Shown piece after piece: positions 57,607-64,000 of a stretch of DNA of 64,000 nt. A program made the translations under genes and the position numbers. Source of the DNA: Staphylococcus lutrae (GTDB lineage Bacteria; Bacillota; Bacilli; Staphylococcales; Staphylococcaceae); contig NZ_CP020773.1 of assembly GCF_002101335.1 (NCBI RefSeq), positions 930,001 to 994,000 of the forward strand, given 5' to 3'. Every line of letters starts with the position of its first letter. The stretch's first letter is position 1. Under the pieces are notes generated by a model, which was not told the origin of the DNA, did no database searches, and saw nothing but the letters and a program-made list of their open reading frames with translations.

Positions 57607-58269
57607 TTAATAATCGCTATCTGCTTCTAAGCCTTGCATAATTTGCACGCCTGCACTCGCGCCAATGCGTGTTGCACCTGCATCGATCATTGCTTTGAAG
57701 TCATCCAAATTGCGGACACCTCCAGCGGCTTTAACTTCAACGTCATCACCGACTGTATCTTTCATTAATTTCACATCTGTTGGTGTTGCGCCGCCTGAAG
57801 CAAAACCTGTTGACGTTTTGACAAAATGTGCGCCTGCCGCTTTCGTTAATTCAGACGCTTTGACTTTTTCTGCATCTGTCAATAGGGCAGTTTCAATAAT
57901 GACTTTCACTGTCTTACCTTGCGCTGCTTTCACAATTGCCGCAATTTCGTCTTGAACTTCATCATAACGTTGGTCCTTTAAAGCACCGATGTTGATCACC
58001 ATATCAATTTCATCTGCACCTTTACGAACCGCATCTTCTGTTTCAAATACTTTCGTTTCCAGTGTTGATGCACCTAATGGGAAACCGACAACTGTACAAA
58101 CGAGCACATCCGAATCCGCTAATTTTTCAGCGGCATAAGCAATGTGTGTCGGGTTAATACAAATTGACTTAAAGTGATACGTTTTTGCCTCGTCAATGAT
58201 TTTGTCAATTTGTGCCCGTGTTGCCTCAGGTTTCAATAACGTGTGATCAATATATTTTTCGAAATTCAT
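57607..58269 (-). CDS. deoC: Deoxyribose-phosphate aldolase DeoC
   Basis: The 220-residue class I aldolase splits 2-deoxyribose 5-phosphate into glyceraldehyde 3-phosphate and acetaldehyde. It has [11 protein letters not shown] (6-16), the central VVGFPLGAS, the Schiff-base Lys in [14 protein letters not shown] (about 152) and the second Lys in [15 protein letters not shown] lies 8 nt before the ATG at 58269; the longer open frame upstream has no site. It is first in deoC-deoB. No deoR or pdp gene lies in the window. Confidence 0.95.
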   Translation of the reverse strand: MNFEKYIDHTLLKPEATRAQIDKIIDEAKTYHFKSICINPTHIAYAAEKLADSDVLVCTVVGFPLGASTLETKVFETEDAVRKGADEIDMVINIGALKDQRYDEVQDEIAAIVKAAQGKTVKVIIETALLTDAEKVKASELTKAAGAHFVKTSTGFASGGATPTDVKLMKDTVGDDVEVKAAGGVRNLDDFKAMIDAGATRIGASAGVQIMQGLEADSDY

Positions 58270-58552
58270 ATCAAACGCTCCTTGTTTAAATTTTTTATGA
58301 CCAGTCCAATTATACAATTAGACGCTTAAAAATACGATTTTTTTATTTTTATATCCTGACATTTAATGAAAATGAAGGCGATTTTATTCAAAGTTTGTAC
58401 CAAATTAAATTCTTTTATGAAATTGACCGACGTCTATGAAATAATCTTAAAATATTCTGAACAATTGGTTGAAATGTGCTGCATGCTGTGCTAACATGTT
58501 CATATTCTACTTAAATACTTTAACTCGGTAGAGAGTGAAAGTGAGGGATATT
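58270..58552. other. Divergent deoC-his control region
   Basis: The region contains the his promoter described separately and AT-rich DNA upstream of deoC. I looked for a T-box or His-rich leader peptide before hisZ and saw neither. Confidence 0.4.
58469..58497 (+). promoter_or_regulatory. Promoter of the his operon
   Basis: TTGAAA, a 17-bp spacer and TAACAT form a plausible sigma-A promoter 55 nt before hisZ. Confidence 0.55.
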
Positions 58553-59365
58553 ATGGTTCAAGACTTTATACAAAACAAGCGTTATGAAATTCAATTTTTA
58601 GAGTTGGCTGCATCAAATCATTTTCAACCCATTGATACGGCTTTTATCGAAACATTAGTATGGGATGAGCTTTCTTCAGATGATTTATCACAAATGAAAG
58701 AACGTAGTATTTGGCAGGCTGATCATACGTTGTTTGCATTGCGCAATGATTTCACAGATCAACTCGTACGTTACTCACAACATTACACGTTAGACCATCG
58801 TGCTGTCGCCTATACTGGACCGATTGTACGCCATCAACAAGTAGTGACACAGCTTGGTCTTGAATGTTATCAACCCCATGTTCAAGATATGTATCGTGCT
58901 TTTGAAACGTTTCAACAATTCATTGAAGACGTCTTGCAAGACCACATAGCGTATATCGTGATTGGACATTATGAACTGATTGAATTATTGCTCGGTCAAG
59001 AAGCGCCATCACCTCAATTGATGACTTGGATCTCCCAACGTAATATTTCAGCTTTGAAAAAGGCATTAGGATTAAGTCATCCTGTAGTGAAATTGTTACT
59101 CACACCGACACATCAACAGTTGGCTTTGCTCAATACCCTTTATCCACATGACAATACGATGATCCAAAGCTTAAATCGCTGGCATACGTATTTTAAATCG
59201 ATCAACATCCCAACGATACATCTCGATATTACACCACAACCACCGAGATCTTATTACAAAGGAACCTTTATTCATGGTCATTTGAAAAAGCGTTCACTGG
59301 TATTAACAGGGGGTTATTATAATGGGCCTTTAGAAGGCTTTGGATTAGGCTTAACACTACAGTAA
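58553..59365 (+). CDS. hisZ: ATP phosphoribosyltransferase regulatory subunit HisZ
   Basis: The 270-residue protein is related to histidyl-tRNA synthetase and is required by short-form HisG. It has reduced HisRS-like motifs (RHQQVVTQLGLECY near 100; PRSYYKGTFIHGHL near 240) and no anticodon-binding domain. It is shorter than typical HisZ (about 390 residues), as in other staphylococci. The ATG at 58553 is 5 nt after GAGGG; the upstream GTG at 58535 is less likely. It lies first in the operon, 14 bp before hisG, with which it forms a hetero-octamer. Confidence 0.85.
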   Translation: MVQDFIQNKRYEIQFLELAASNHFQPIDTAFIETLVWDELSSDDLSQMKERSIWQADHTLFALRNDFTDQLVRYSQHYTLDHRAVAYTGPIVRHQQVVTQLGLECYQPHVQDMYRAFETFQQFIEDVLQDHIAYIVIGHYELIELLLGQEAPSPQLMTWISQRNISALKKALGLSHPVVKLLLTPTHQQLALLNTLYPHDNTMIQSLNRWHTYFKSINIPTIHLDITPQPPRSYYKGTFIHGHLKKRSLVLTGGYYNGPLEGFGLGLTLQ

Positions 59366-59379
59366 GGAGGGACGCTACT

Positions 59380-59994
59380 GTGCTTACAATCGCATTAGCA
59401 AAAGGGCGCTTATTAAAAAGCTTTATTCACTATTTGGAGGAACAAGGGCAAACGGATTGGGCAAATCAGCTCAAATCTAGAGCGCGACAATTACAAATCA
59501 AAACGCCTCAATTTCATTTTTTATTCGTCAAAGGCAATGATGTGCCGATTTATGTCGAGCAAGGCATTGCTGATGTAGGGATTACGGGTAGCGATATTCT
59601 CAATGAAGCGCGATATGATGTGAATCAATTACTTGCATTACCATTTGGGCAATGTCATTTCTCCGTTGCTGCGTTTGAAGAAACGCAAACCTACAATAAA
59701 GTCGCGACGTCTTTTCCTCAAACAGCCGCACGCTACTTTAAATCGACTGGGCGTGATGTGGAATTACTTGAGTTATCAGGTTCTATCGAGCTTGCTTGTG
59801 TCATTGGCATGGTCGATGGCATTGTCGATATTGTTCAAACCGGGACAACATTACGCTCGAATGGCTTAGTAGAAAAAGAGCATATTGCTGATATACAAGC
59901 GCAACTCATTACAAATCGCCAAAGTTTTTTCACAAAATCATCAGAAATCGATACATTGATTCAAATGTTAGGAGTGTCGCTCATTGATTATTAA
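59380..59994 (+). CDS. hisG: ATP phosphoribosyltransferase HisG (short form)
   Basis: This 204-residue enzyme starts histidine synthesis by joining ATP and PRPP. LTIALAKGRLLKSF (N-terminus), VEQGIADVGITGSDIL and the PRPP loop IVDIVQTGTTLRSNGL are all present. The short form lacks the C-terminal allosteric domain and therefore needs HisZ, encoded just upstream. The start is GTG, with GGAGG 9 nt before it. Its 3' end overlaps hisD by 11 bp. Confidence 0.95.
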   Translation: MLTIALAKGRLLKSFIHYLEEQGQTDWANQLKSRARQLQIKTPQFHFLFVKGNDVPIYVEQGIADVGITGSDILNEARYDVNQLLALPFGQCHFSVAAFEETQTYNKVATSFPQTAARYFKSTGRDVELLELSGSIELACVIGMVDGIVDIVQTGTTLRSNGLVEKEHIADIQAQLITNRQSFFTKSSEIDTLIQMLGVSLIDY

Positions 59995-61243
59995 CAGCCA
60001 AACCTTTTTAAACACATTTCAAACGACGGAAGCCTTTCAACCTGAAATTCATGATCAAGTCACAGCCATCTGTCATCACGTCAAGCGTATGGGAGATGCT
60101 GCCCTATATGACTATAATGAAAAATTTGATGGCGTTAAAGTCAACACATTAGAAGTACCAAAAGCAGATATTAAAGCCGCTTACGATGCCATAGATGATA
60201 CGTTAAGAACGGCTTTAGAACATAGTTTTCAAAGAATTCGAGATTACCAAACACAAATCAAATATAAGAATCAATACGTGTCATCTGAACTTTACGAAGT
60301 GTATCATCCACTTGAACGTGTCGGCATTTACGTCCCTGGAGGGAAAGCGAGCTATCCTTCAACGGTTCTTATGACAGCGACGCTCGCTAAAGTTGCGGGT
60401 GTCCGACACATCAGTGTTGTTACACCGCCACAAGCTGATGGCATCGCACCGAGTGTGTTAGCCGCTTGCCACATTACCGGTGTCGATCACGTCTATCAAG
60501 TGGGAGGCGCACAAAGTATTGCCGCATTAGCTTATGGAACTGAGACCATTCCAAAAGTGGATAAGATTGTGGGACCAGGCAATCAATATGTGGCTTATGC
60601 TAAAAAATGTCTCTACGGTGAGGTCGGTATTGATCAAATTGCCGGACCAAGTGAAATCGCCTTAATCATTGATGAAACGTGCGATTTAGATGCTATTGTA
60701 TATGATGTTTTCGCTCAAGCAGAACATGATGAACTGGCACGGACTTTTGTCATTTCGACAGATCTTGCATTGCTTCAACAACTCGAACAACGGATTCAAC
60801 AAGCGCTGCCTCATGCAGCACGCCGAGACATCTTATCTGCGAGCTTAGAACACTATCATTACTTAATTCACACGACGCATTTTGATGATAGTTGTCGCGT
60901 GATGAATGCGATTGCACCTGAACATGCCTCTATTCAAACGGCCCAACCAGAGGCCTATTTGCCGCATATTCATTATGTAGGCAGTTTATTCCTCGGTGGC
61001 TATGCGCCAGAGGCTATCGGTGACTATATCGCAGGTCCAAGCCATGTATTACCGACACAGCGGACAGCGCGCTTTCAACATGGGCTATCAGTGAATGACT
61101 TCTTAACCAAACATACCGTTATTCACTTATCGCAGGCGACTTACCAACAAACATACCAAGACGCGGCATGTATCGCATGCGACGAGCAACTTTACAATCA
61201 TCAAAAATCATTAGAAATCAGGCAGCGAGGTGATCAAACATGA
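59984..61243 (+). CDS. hisD: Histidinol dehydrogenase HisD
   Basis: The 419-residue zinc enzyme oxidises L-histidinol to histidine in two NAD-dependent steps. Family blocks are YVPGGKASYPSTVLM, GAQSIAALAYGTETIPKVDK, VGPGNQYVAYAKK, GPSEIALI and QAEHDELA, with zinc and catalytic residues in EHASIQ and the C-terminal HGLSVNDF. The start is a TTG inside the end of hisG with TAGGAG 9 nt upstream. It overlaps hisC by 4 bp (ATGA). Confidence 0.95.
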   Translation: MIINSQTFLNTFQTTEAFQPEIHDQVTAICHHVKRMGDAALYDYNEKFDGVKVNTLEVPKADIKAAYDAIDDTLRTALEHSFQRIRDYQTQIKYKNQYVSSELYEVYHPLERVGIYVPGGKASYPSTVLMTATLAKVAGVRHISVVTPPQADGIAPSVLAACHITGVDHVYQVGGAQSIAALAYGTETIPKVDKIVGPGNQYVAYAKKCLYGEVGIDQIAGPSEIALIIDETCDLDAIVYDVFAQAEHDELARTFVISTDLALLQQLEQRIQQALPHAARRDILSASLEHYHYLIHTTHFDDSCRVMNAIAPEHASIQTAQPEAYLPHIHYVGSLFLGGYAPEAIGDYIAGPSHVLPTQRTARFQHGLSVNDFLTKHTVIHLSQATYQQTYQDAACIACDEQLYNHQKSLEIRQRGDQT

Positions 61244-62247
61244 TTCGCATGAATAAAAACGAAAGCCCAATCAAACCGATTGATACCGACACACTGACAC
61301 ACATTATTTCAAACTGTGATTATCACCTTTATCCAGATATTGCATATGACCGTTTTCGACGTGCTTATACACACTATTATGGCGACACTTGGCATATGAA
61401 CCAGATTTGCTGTGGCAATGGGTCTGATGAGCTCATTCAAAAATTGATGCTCATCATGCCCGAAGGTCCCTGTTTGACATTGAATCCAGATTTTTTTATG
61501 TATCAAAATTATGCACAACAAGTTCAGCGCGATATTGTTTTTGTTGAAGGAACGGAGGATTTAACCTTTCCCCTCGACACTATATTGGCACGCATTGAAG
61601 CCGTTCAACCTAGTTTTTTTATTATGAGTAACCCTCACAACCCTACTGGACACCGCTTCGACGAAAGTGCGTTAGTTGCCATTGCTGATGCAATGAAAGC
61701 GTGTGGTGGCTATTTCATTATTGATGAAGCCTATGCTGATTTCTCAACACCTGCCGCAATACCATTAGAAGATCATATACTGATTATGCGCACATTATCG
61801 AAAGCGTTTGCGATGGCTGGATTACGTCTGGGCATATTAATCGGAACAGAAAAAACGATTCAAAAGGTTCGACAGATTGAACATCCTTATCCATTGAGTG
61901 CTTTGACGATGGCGATTGGAACATACTTATTTGAAAACATTGAATCGACAAAGGCTTTTGTCAAACATCAACGTCAACTGAGCAACCGACTGAAAGCTAT
62001 TTTTCAAAAATATGTCAGTGACAAACTTACGATCTACCCTAGCGAAACGAATTTTGTTTTAACGGCGGGATCTCAAGCGATGTCACTCGGACACTATGTT
62101 CAAGAAAAAGGCTTTTTCCCCCGCTTTTATCACGAACAAACCGAAACAAGAATGGCAGGATTCGTCCGCTATTCAATTGCAACGGATGCAGCATTAAACC
62201 AATTCGAACAAGCGGTCAAAGAATGGAGTGAACAGGATGAGATTTGA
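61240..62247 (+). CDS. hisC: Histidinol-phosphate aminotransferase HisC
   Basis: This 335-residue PLP-dependent class I/II aminotransferase acts on imidazole acetol phosphate. Seen: MNKNESPIKP at the start, CGNGSDELIQ, MSNPHNPTGH, IDEAYADF and the PLP-binding Lys in RTLSKAFAMAGLRLG. It is coupled to hisD by ATGA, and its end overlaps hisB by about 11 bp. Cytosolic. Confidence 0.95.
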   Translation: MIRMNKNESPIKPIDTDTLTHIISNCDYHLYPDIAYDRFRRAYTHYYGDTWHMNQICCGNGSDELIQKLMLIMPEGPCLTLNPDFFMYQNYAQQVQRDIVFVEGTEDLTFPLDTILARIEAVQPSFFIMSNPHNPTGHRFDESALVAIADAMKACGGYFIIDEAYADFSTPAAIPLEDHILIMRTLSKAFAMAGLRLGILIGTEKTIQKVRQIEHPYPLSALTMAIGTYLFENIESTKAFVKHQRQLSNRLKAIFQKYVSDKLTIYPSETNFVLTAGSQAMSLGHYVQEKGFFPRFYHEQTETRMAGFVRYSIATDAALNQFEQAVKEWSEQDEI

Positions 62248-62818
62248 AACAACTCGAACAACGAAAGAAACACAAATCACAGTGAAACTATCAGAAACGT
62301 TAGACCAAAGTCATATTCAAACAGGGGTTGGATTTTTAAATCACATGTTGACTTTATTTAGTTTTCATAGCGGATTACAGCTTGAGATTGATGCGCAAGG
62401 TGATACATGGATAGACGATCATCATACAACCGAAGATATTGGCATCGTATTGGGTCAGTTACTCCTTCAACTGATTCGAGATAAGCAGCATTTCGAACGC
62501 TATGGCCAACAATACTTACCTATGGATGAAACGTTAGCACGTGCGGTCGTCGATATCAGTGGGCGTCCGTATTTGAATTTCAACGCAACGTTCAGTAAAG
62601 AAAAGGTTGGGGCATTCGATACAGAATTAGTTGAAGAGTTTTTCCGCGCACTTGTGATAAATGCACGCCTCACGGTCCACATTGATTTATTGCACCAAGG
62701 TAACACGCATCACGAGATCGAAGCCATTTTCAAAGCATTTGCACGTGCATTGAAACAAGCGTTACGCCCAACTCAAGAACAACGTATCCCTTCATCTAAA
62801 GGAGTGATTGAATCATGA
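62237..62818 (+). CDS. hisB: Imidazoleglycerol-phosphate dehydratase HisB
   Basis: The 193-residue manganese enzyme is the monofunctional form, without the phosphatase domain of enterobacteria. It has TGVGFLNHMLTLFSFHSG, the metal-binding DDHHTTEDIGI and LVEEFFRALVINA followed by NTHHEIEAIFKA. The ATG at 62237 is 8 nt after GGAG; an in-frame GTG at 62228 is less likely. It overlaps hisC and hisH. Confidence 0.95.
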   Translation: MRFETTRTTKETQITVKLSETLDQSHIQTGVGFLNHMLTLFSFHSGLQLEIDAQGDTWIDDHHTTEDIGIVLGQLLLQLIRDKQHFERYGQQYLPMDETLARAVVDISGRPYLNFNATFSKEKVGAFDTELVEEFFRALVINARLTVHIDLLHQGNTHHEIEAIFKAFARALKQALRPTQEQRIPSSKGVIES

Positions 62819-63390
62819 TTGTCATTGTAGATTATGGTTTGGGTAATATTTTAAATGTTCAACGTGCCCTACAACATCTTGGCTATGACGTGATGGTCTC
62901 ACATGATGAAAAAGACATCGATCGTGCTGAACAATTAATTTTACCAGGTGTAGGCCATTTTAAAGACGCCATGCAAGCCATTGACCGTCTGCAACTTCAA
63001 CCGATTTTTCAAAGACAACAAAAGCCAATCATTGGGATTTGTCTAGGGATGCAATTGCTCTACACCTTTAGTGAAGAAGGCCATGTTCCAGGATTGGGAT
63101 TTCTCGAGGGAGAAATACGTAAAATACAAACGCCTTATACGATACCGCATCTCGGTTGGAATCAATTAACAAGTGAATGGCCTGGATTAGATAAAGACGT
63201 CTATTATGTGCACAGTTATCAAGCCCCTATGAATGACGATGTCGTCGCCTATACGGACTATGGGACACCTATCCCTGGTATTGTCCAACACGGTCCATAT
63301 ATCGGAATACAATTCCATCCAGAAAAAAGTGGTACGTATGGCTTGAACATACTCGCACAAGCCCTAAAAGGAGGATGGCAACATGATTAA
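62815..63390 (+). CDS. hisH: Imidazole glycerol phosphate synthase glutaminase subunit HisH
   Basis: This 191-residue class I glutamine amidotransferase supplies ammonia to HisF. The triad is Cys in [12 protein letters not shown] (about residue 79) and His-x-Glu in [11 protein letters not shown] (about 171-173). [11 protein letters not shown] is also present. It is coupled by ATGA to hisB and overlaps hisA by 8 bp. The partner hisF should lie beyond hisA outside the window. Confidence 0.95.
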   Translation: MIVIVDYGLGNILNVQRALQHLGYDVMVSHDEKDIDRAEQLILPGVGHFKDAMQAIDRLQLQPIFQRQQKPIIGICLGMQLLYTFSEEGHVPGLGFLEGEIRKIQTPYTIPHLGWNQLTSEWPGLDKDVYYVHSYQAPMNDDVVAYTDYGTPIPGIVQHGPYIGIQFHPEKSGTYGLNILAQALKGGWQHD

Positions 63391-64000
63391 AATTTGGCCC
63401 GCAATCGATTTAATTGAAGGAAGAAGTGTCCGCTTAACTGAAGGAGATTATCGTACGTCGGAAGCGATGCCACGTAGCGCAGAAGATAGTATTCAATTTT
63501 ACAATCAATTTGACTGTGTTGATCGTATTCATATTATTGACCTCATCGGTGCGAAAGCCCAACAGTCAGTTGAAATGGACTATATTCGTCAATTGGTTCA
63601 AGCAAGCCGTAAACCTATTGAAGTTGGCGGCGGGATTCGTGATGAACGCACGCTTCGCCATTACTTTTCTCATGGCGTAGATTATTGTATTGTCGGCACA
63701 CAAGCACTCACAAATGTGGACTGGTTAACTGACATGAGCCACTTATTTCCTGGGAAAATTTACGTTTCGGTTGATGCTTACCATACCGCCATCAAAATCA
63801 ACGGGTGGCAAGAAGATGCAGCGTTAAATTTATTTGAATATGTCTCACAAATCGAACATTTGCCACTAGGCGGCGTGATTTATACAGATATTTCTAAAGA
63901 TGGTAAGTTGGAAGGCCCTAATTTTGACATCACCGCTCAGCTCGTCGAAGCCACCCCTTTACCTGTCATTGCATCAGGTGGGATTCGCCATCAACAAGAT
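63383..64000 (+). CDS. hisA: ProFAR isomerase HisA, 3' end beyond the window
   Basis: The 206 visible codons give [20 protein letters not shown], the HisA N-terminus with the first catalytic Asp (Asp9), then [23 protein letters not shown], the [13 protein letters not shown] loop (second catalytic Asp region) and VIASGGIRH. This (beta-alpha)8 barrel isomerises the ProFAR intermediate. About 30 residues are missing at the window edge. GGAGGATGG precedes the ATG. hisF and hisIE are expected downstream. Confidence 0.95.
   Translation, partial: MIKIWPAIDLIEGRSVRLTEGDYRTSEAMPRSAEDSIQFYNQFDCVDRIHIIDLIGAKAQQSVEMDYIRQLVQASRKPIEVGGGIRDERTLRHYFSHGVDYCIVGTQALTNVDWLTDMSHLFPGKIYVSVDAYHTAIKINGWQEDAALNLFEYVSQIEHLPLGGVIYTDISKDGKLEGPNFDITAQLVEATPLPVIASGGIRHQQD

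Noticed and set aside
58270..58552. T-box or His leader peptide for the his operon
   Set aside because: No specifier-loop layout, T-box core motif or His-rich leader ORF could be seen; an ordinary promoter suffices.

Overview
The window is chromosomal DNA of a low-GC Firmicute, almost certainly a Staphylococcus and not S. aureus itself. Evidence seen in the sequence: two YSIRK/LPXTG surface proteins, a SasF-type wall protein, an IsdG/IsdI-type heme oxygenase behind a near-consensus Fur box, lytSR-lrgAB, an Opp2/Nik-type ABC operon, a staphylococcal-type his operon (hisZ plus short hisG) and strong AGGAGG ribosome binding sites. The S. intermedius/S. pseudintermedius or S. schleiferi groups are my best guess; this is inference.

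Layout. 1-2.4 kb is a mobile-element scar: the right end of an ISL3-family IS, a possible ADP-ribosyltransferase-like toxin gene with a 38-residue neighbour, and decayed fragments of a group II intron reverse transcriptase and of a P-loop protein. 2.4-4.2 kb holds a Yip1-type membrane protein and a nitroreductase. 4.2-10.8 kb is a cell-wall glycopolymer locus: two large bifunctional enzymes joining a glycosyltransferase to a TagB/TagF-type polyol-phosphate transferase in opposite domain order, with a sugar epimerase between them. 10.9-15.7 kb is a five-gene nickel/peptide ABC transporter operon preceded by queH. 16.6-20.4 kb has a SAM methyltransferase and a YhgE/Pip membrane protein. 20.7-22.6 kb encodes a two-domain wall hydrolase (GH73 + CHAP).

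22.7-25.8 kb is an AT-rich accessory island: a frameshifted Fst-family type I toxin gene, a small membrane protein, a thioredoxin-fold stub, an ATP-grasp ligase, a C-terminally truncated NRPS-like adenylation domain and a frameshifted oxidoreductase fragment. I read it as the remains of a peptide or siderophore-like biosynthetic cluster. 25.9-35.1 kb holds sasF, a fructose/mannose-type PTS with a cre site, a MerR regulator with its hydrolase, isdI, a PhnA-type protein and dhaKLM. 35.5-39.4 kb is lytSR-lrgAB. 40.1-55.7 kb holds two paralogous giant surface proteins; the larger has 3771 residues and carries 24 tandem 86-residue Rib-type repeats. 56.4-58.3 kb is deoC-deoB. From 58.5 kb to the window end runs the histidine operon hisZ-G-D-C-B-H-A, with hisA cut by the window edge.

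How it works together: much of the window concerns the cell surface (wall glycopolymer synthesis, wall hydrolase, SasF, two repeat adhesins, LytSR-LrgAB) and nutrient capture (nickel/peptide, heme iron, PTS sugar, dihydroxyacetone). The most unusual items are the decaying adenylation/ATP-grasp island, the frameshifted Fst toxin, the ART-like gene next to the IS, and the nested block duplications within the 24-repeat array.
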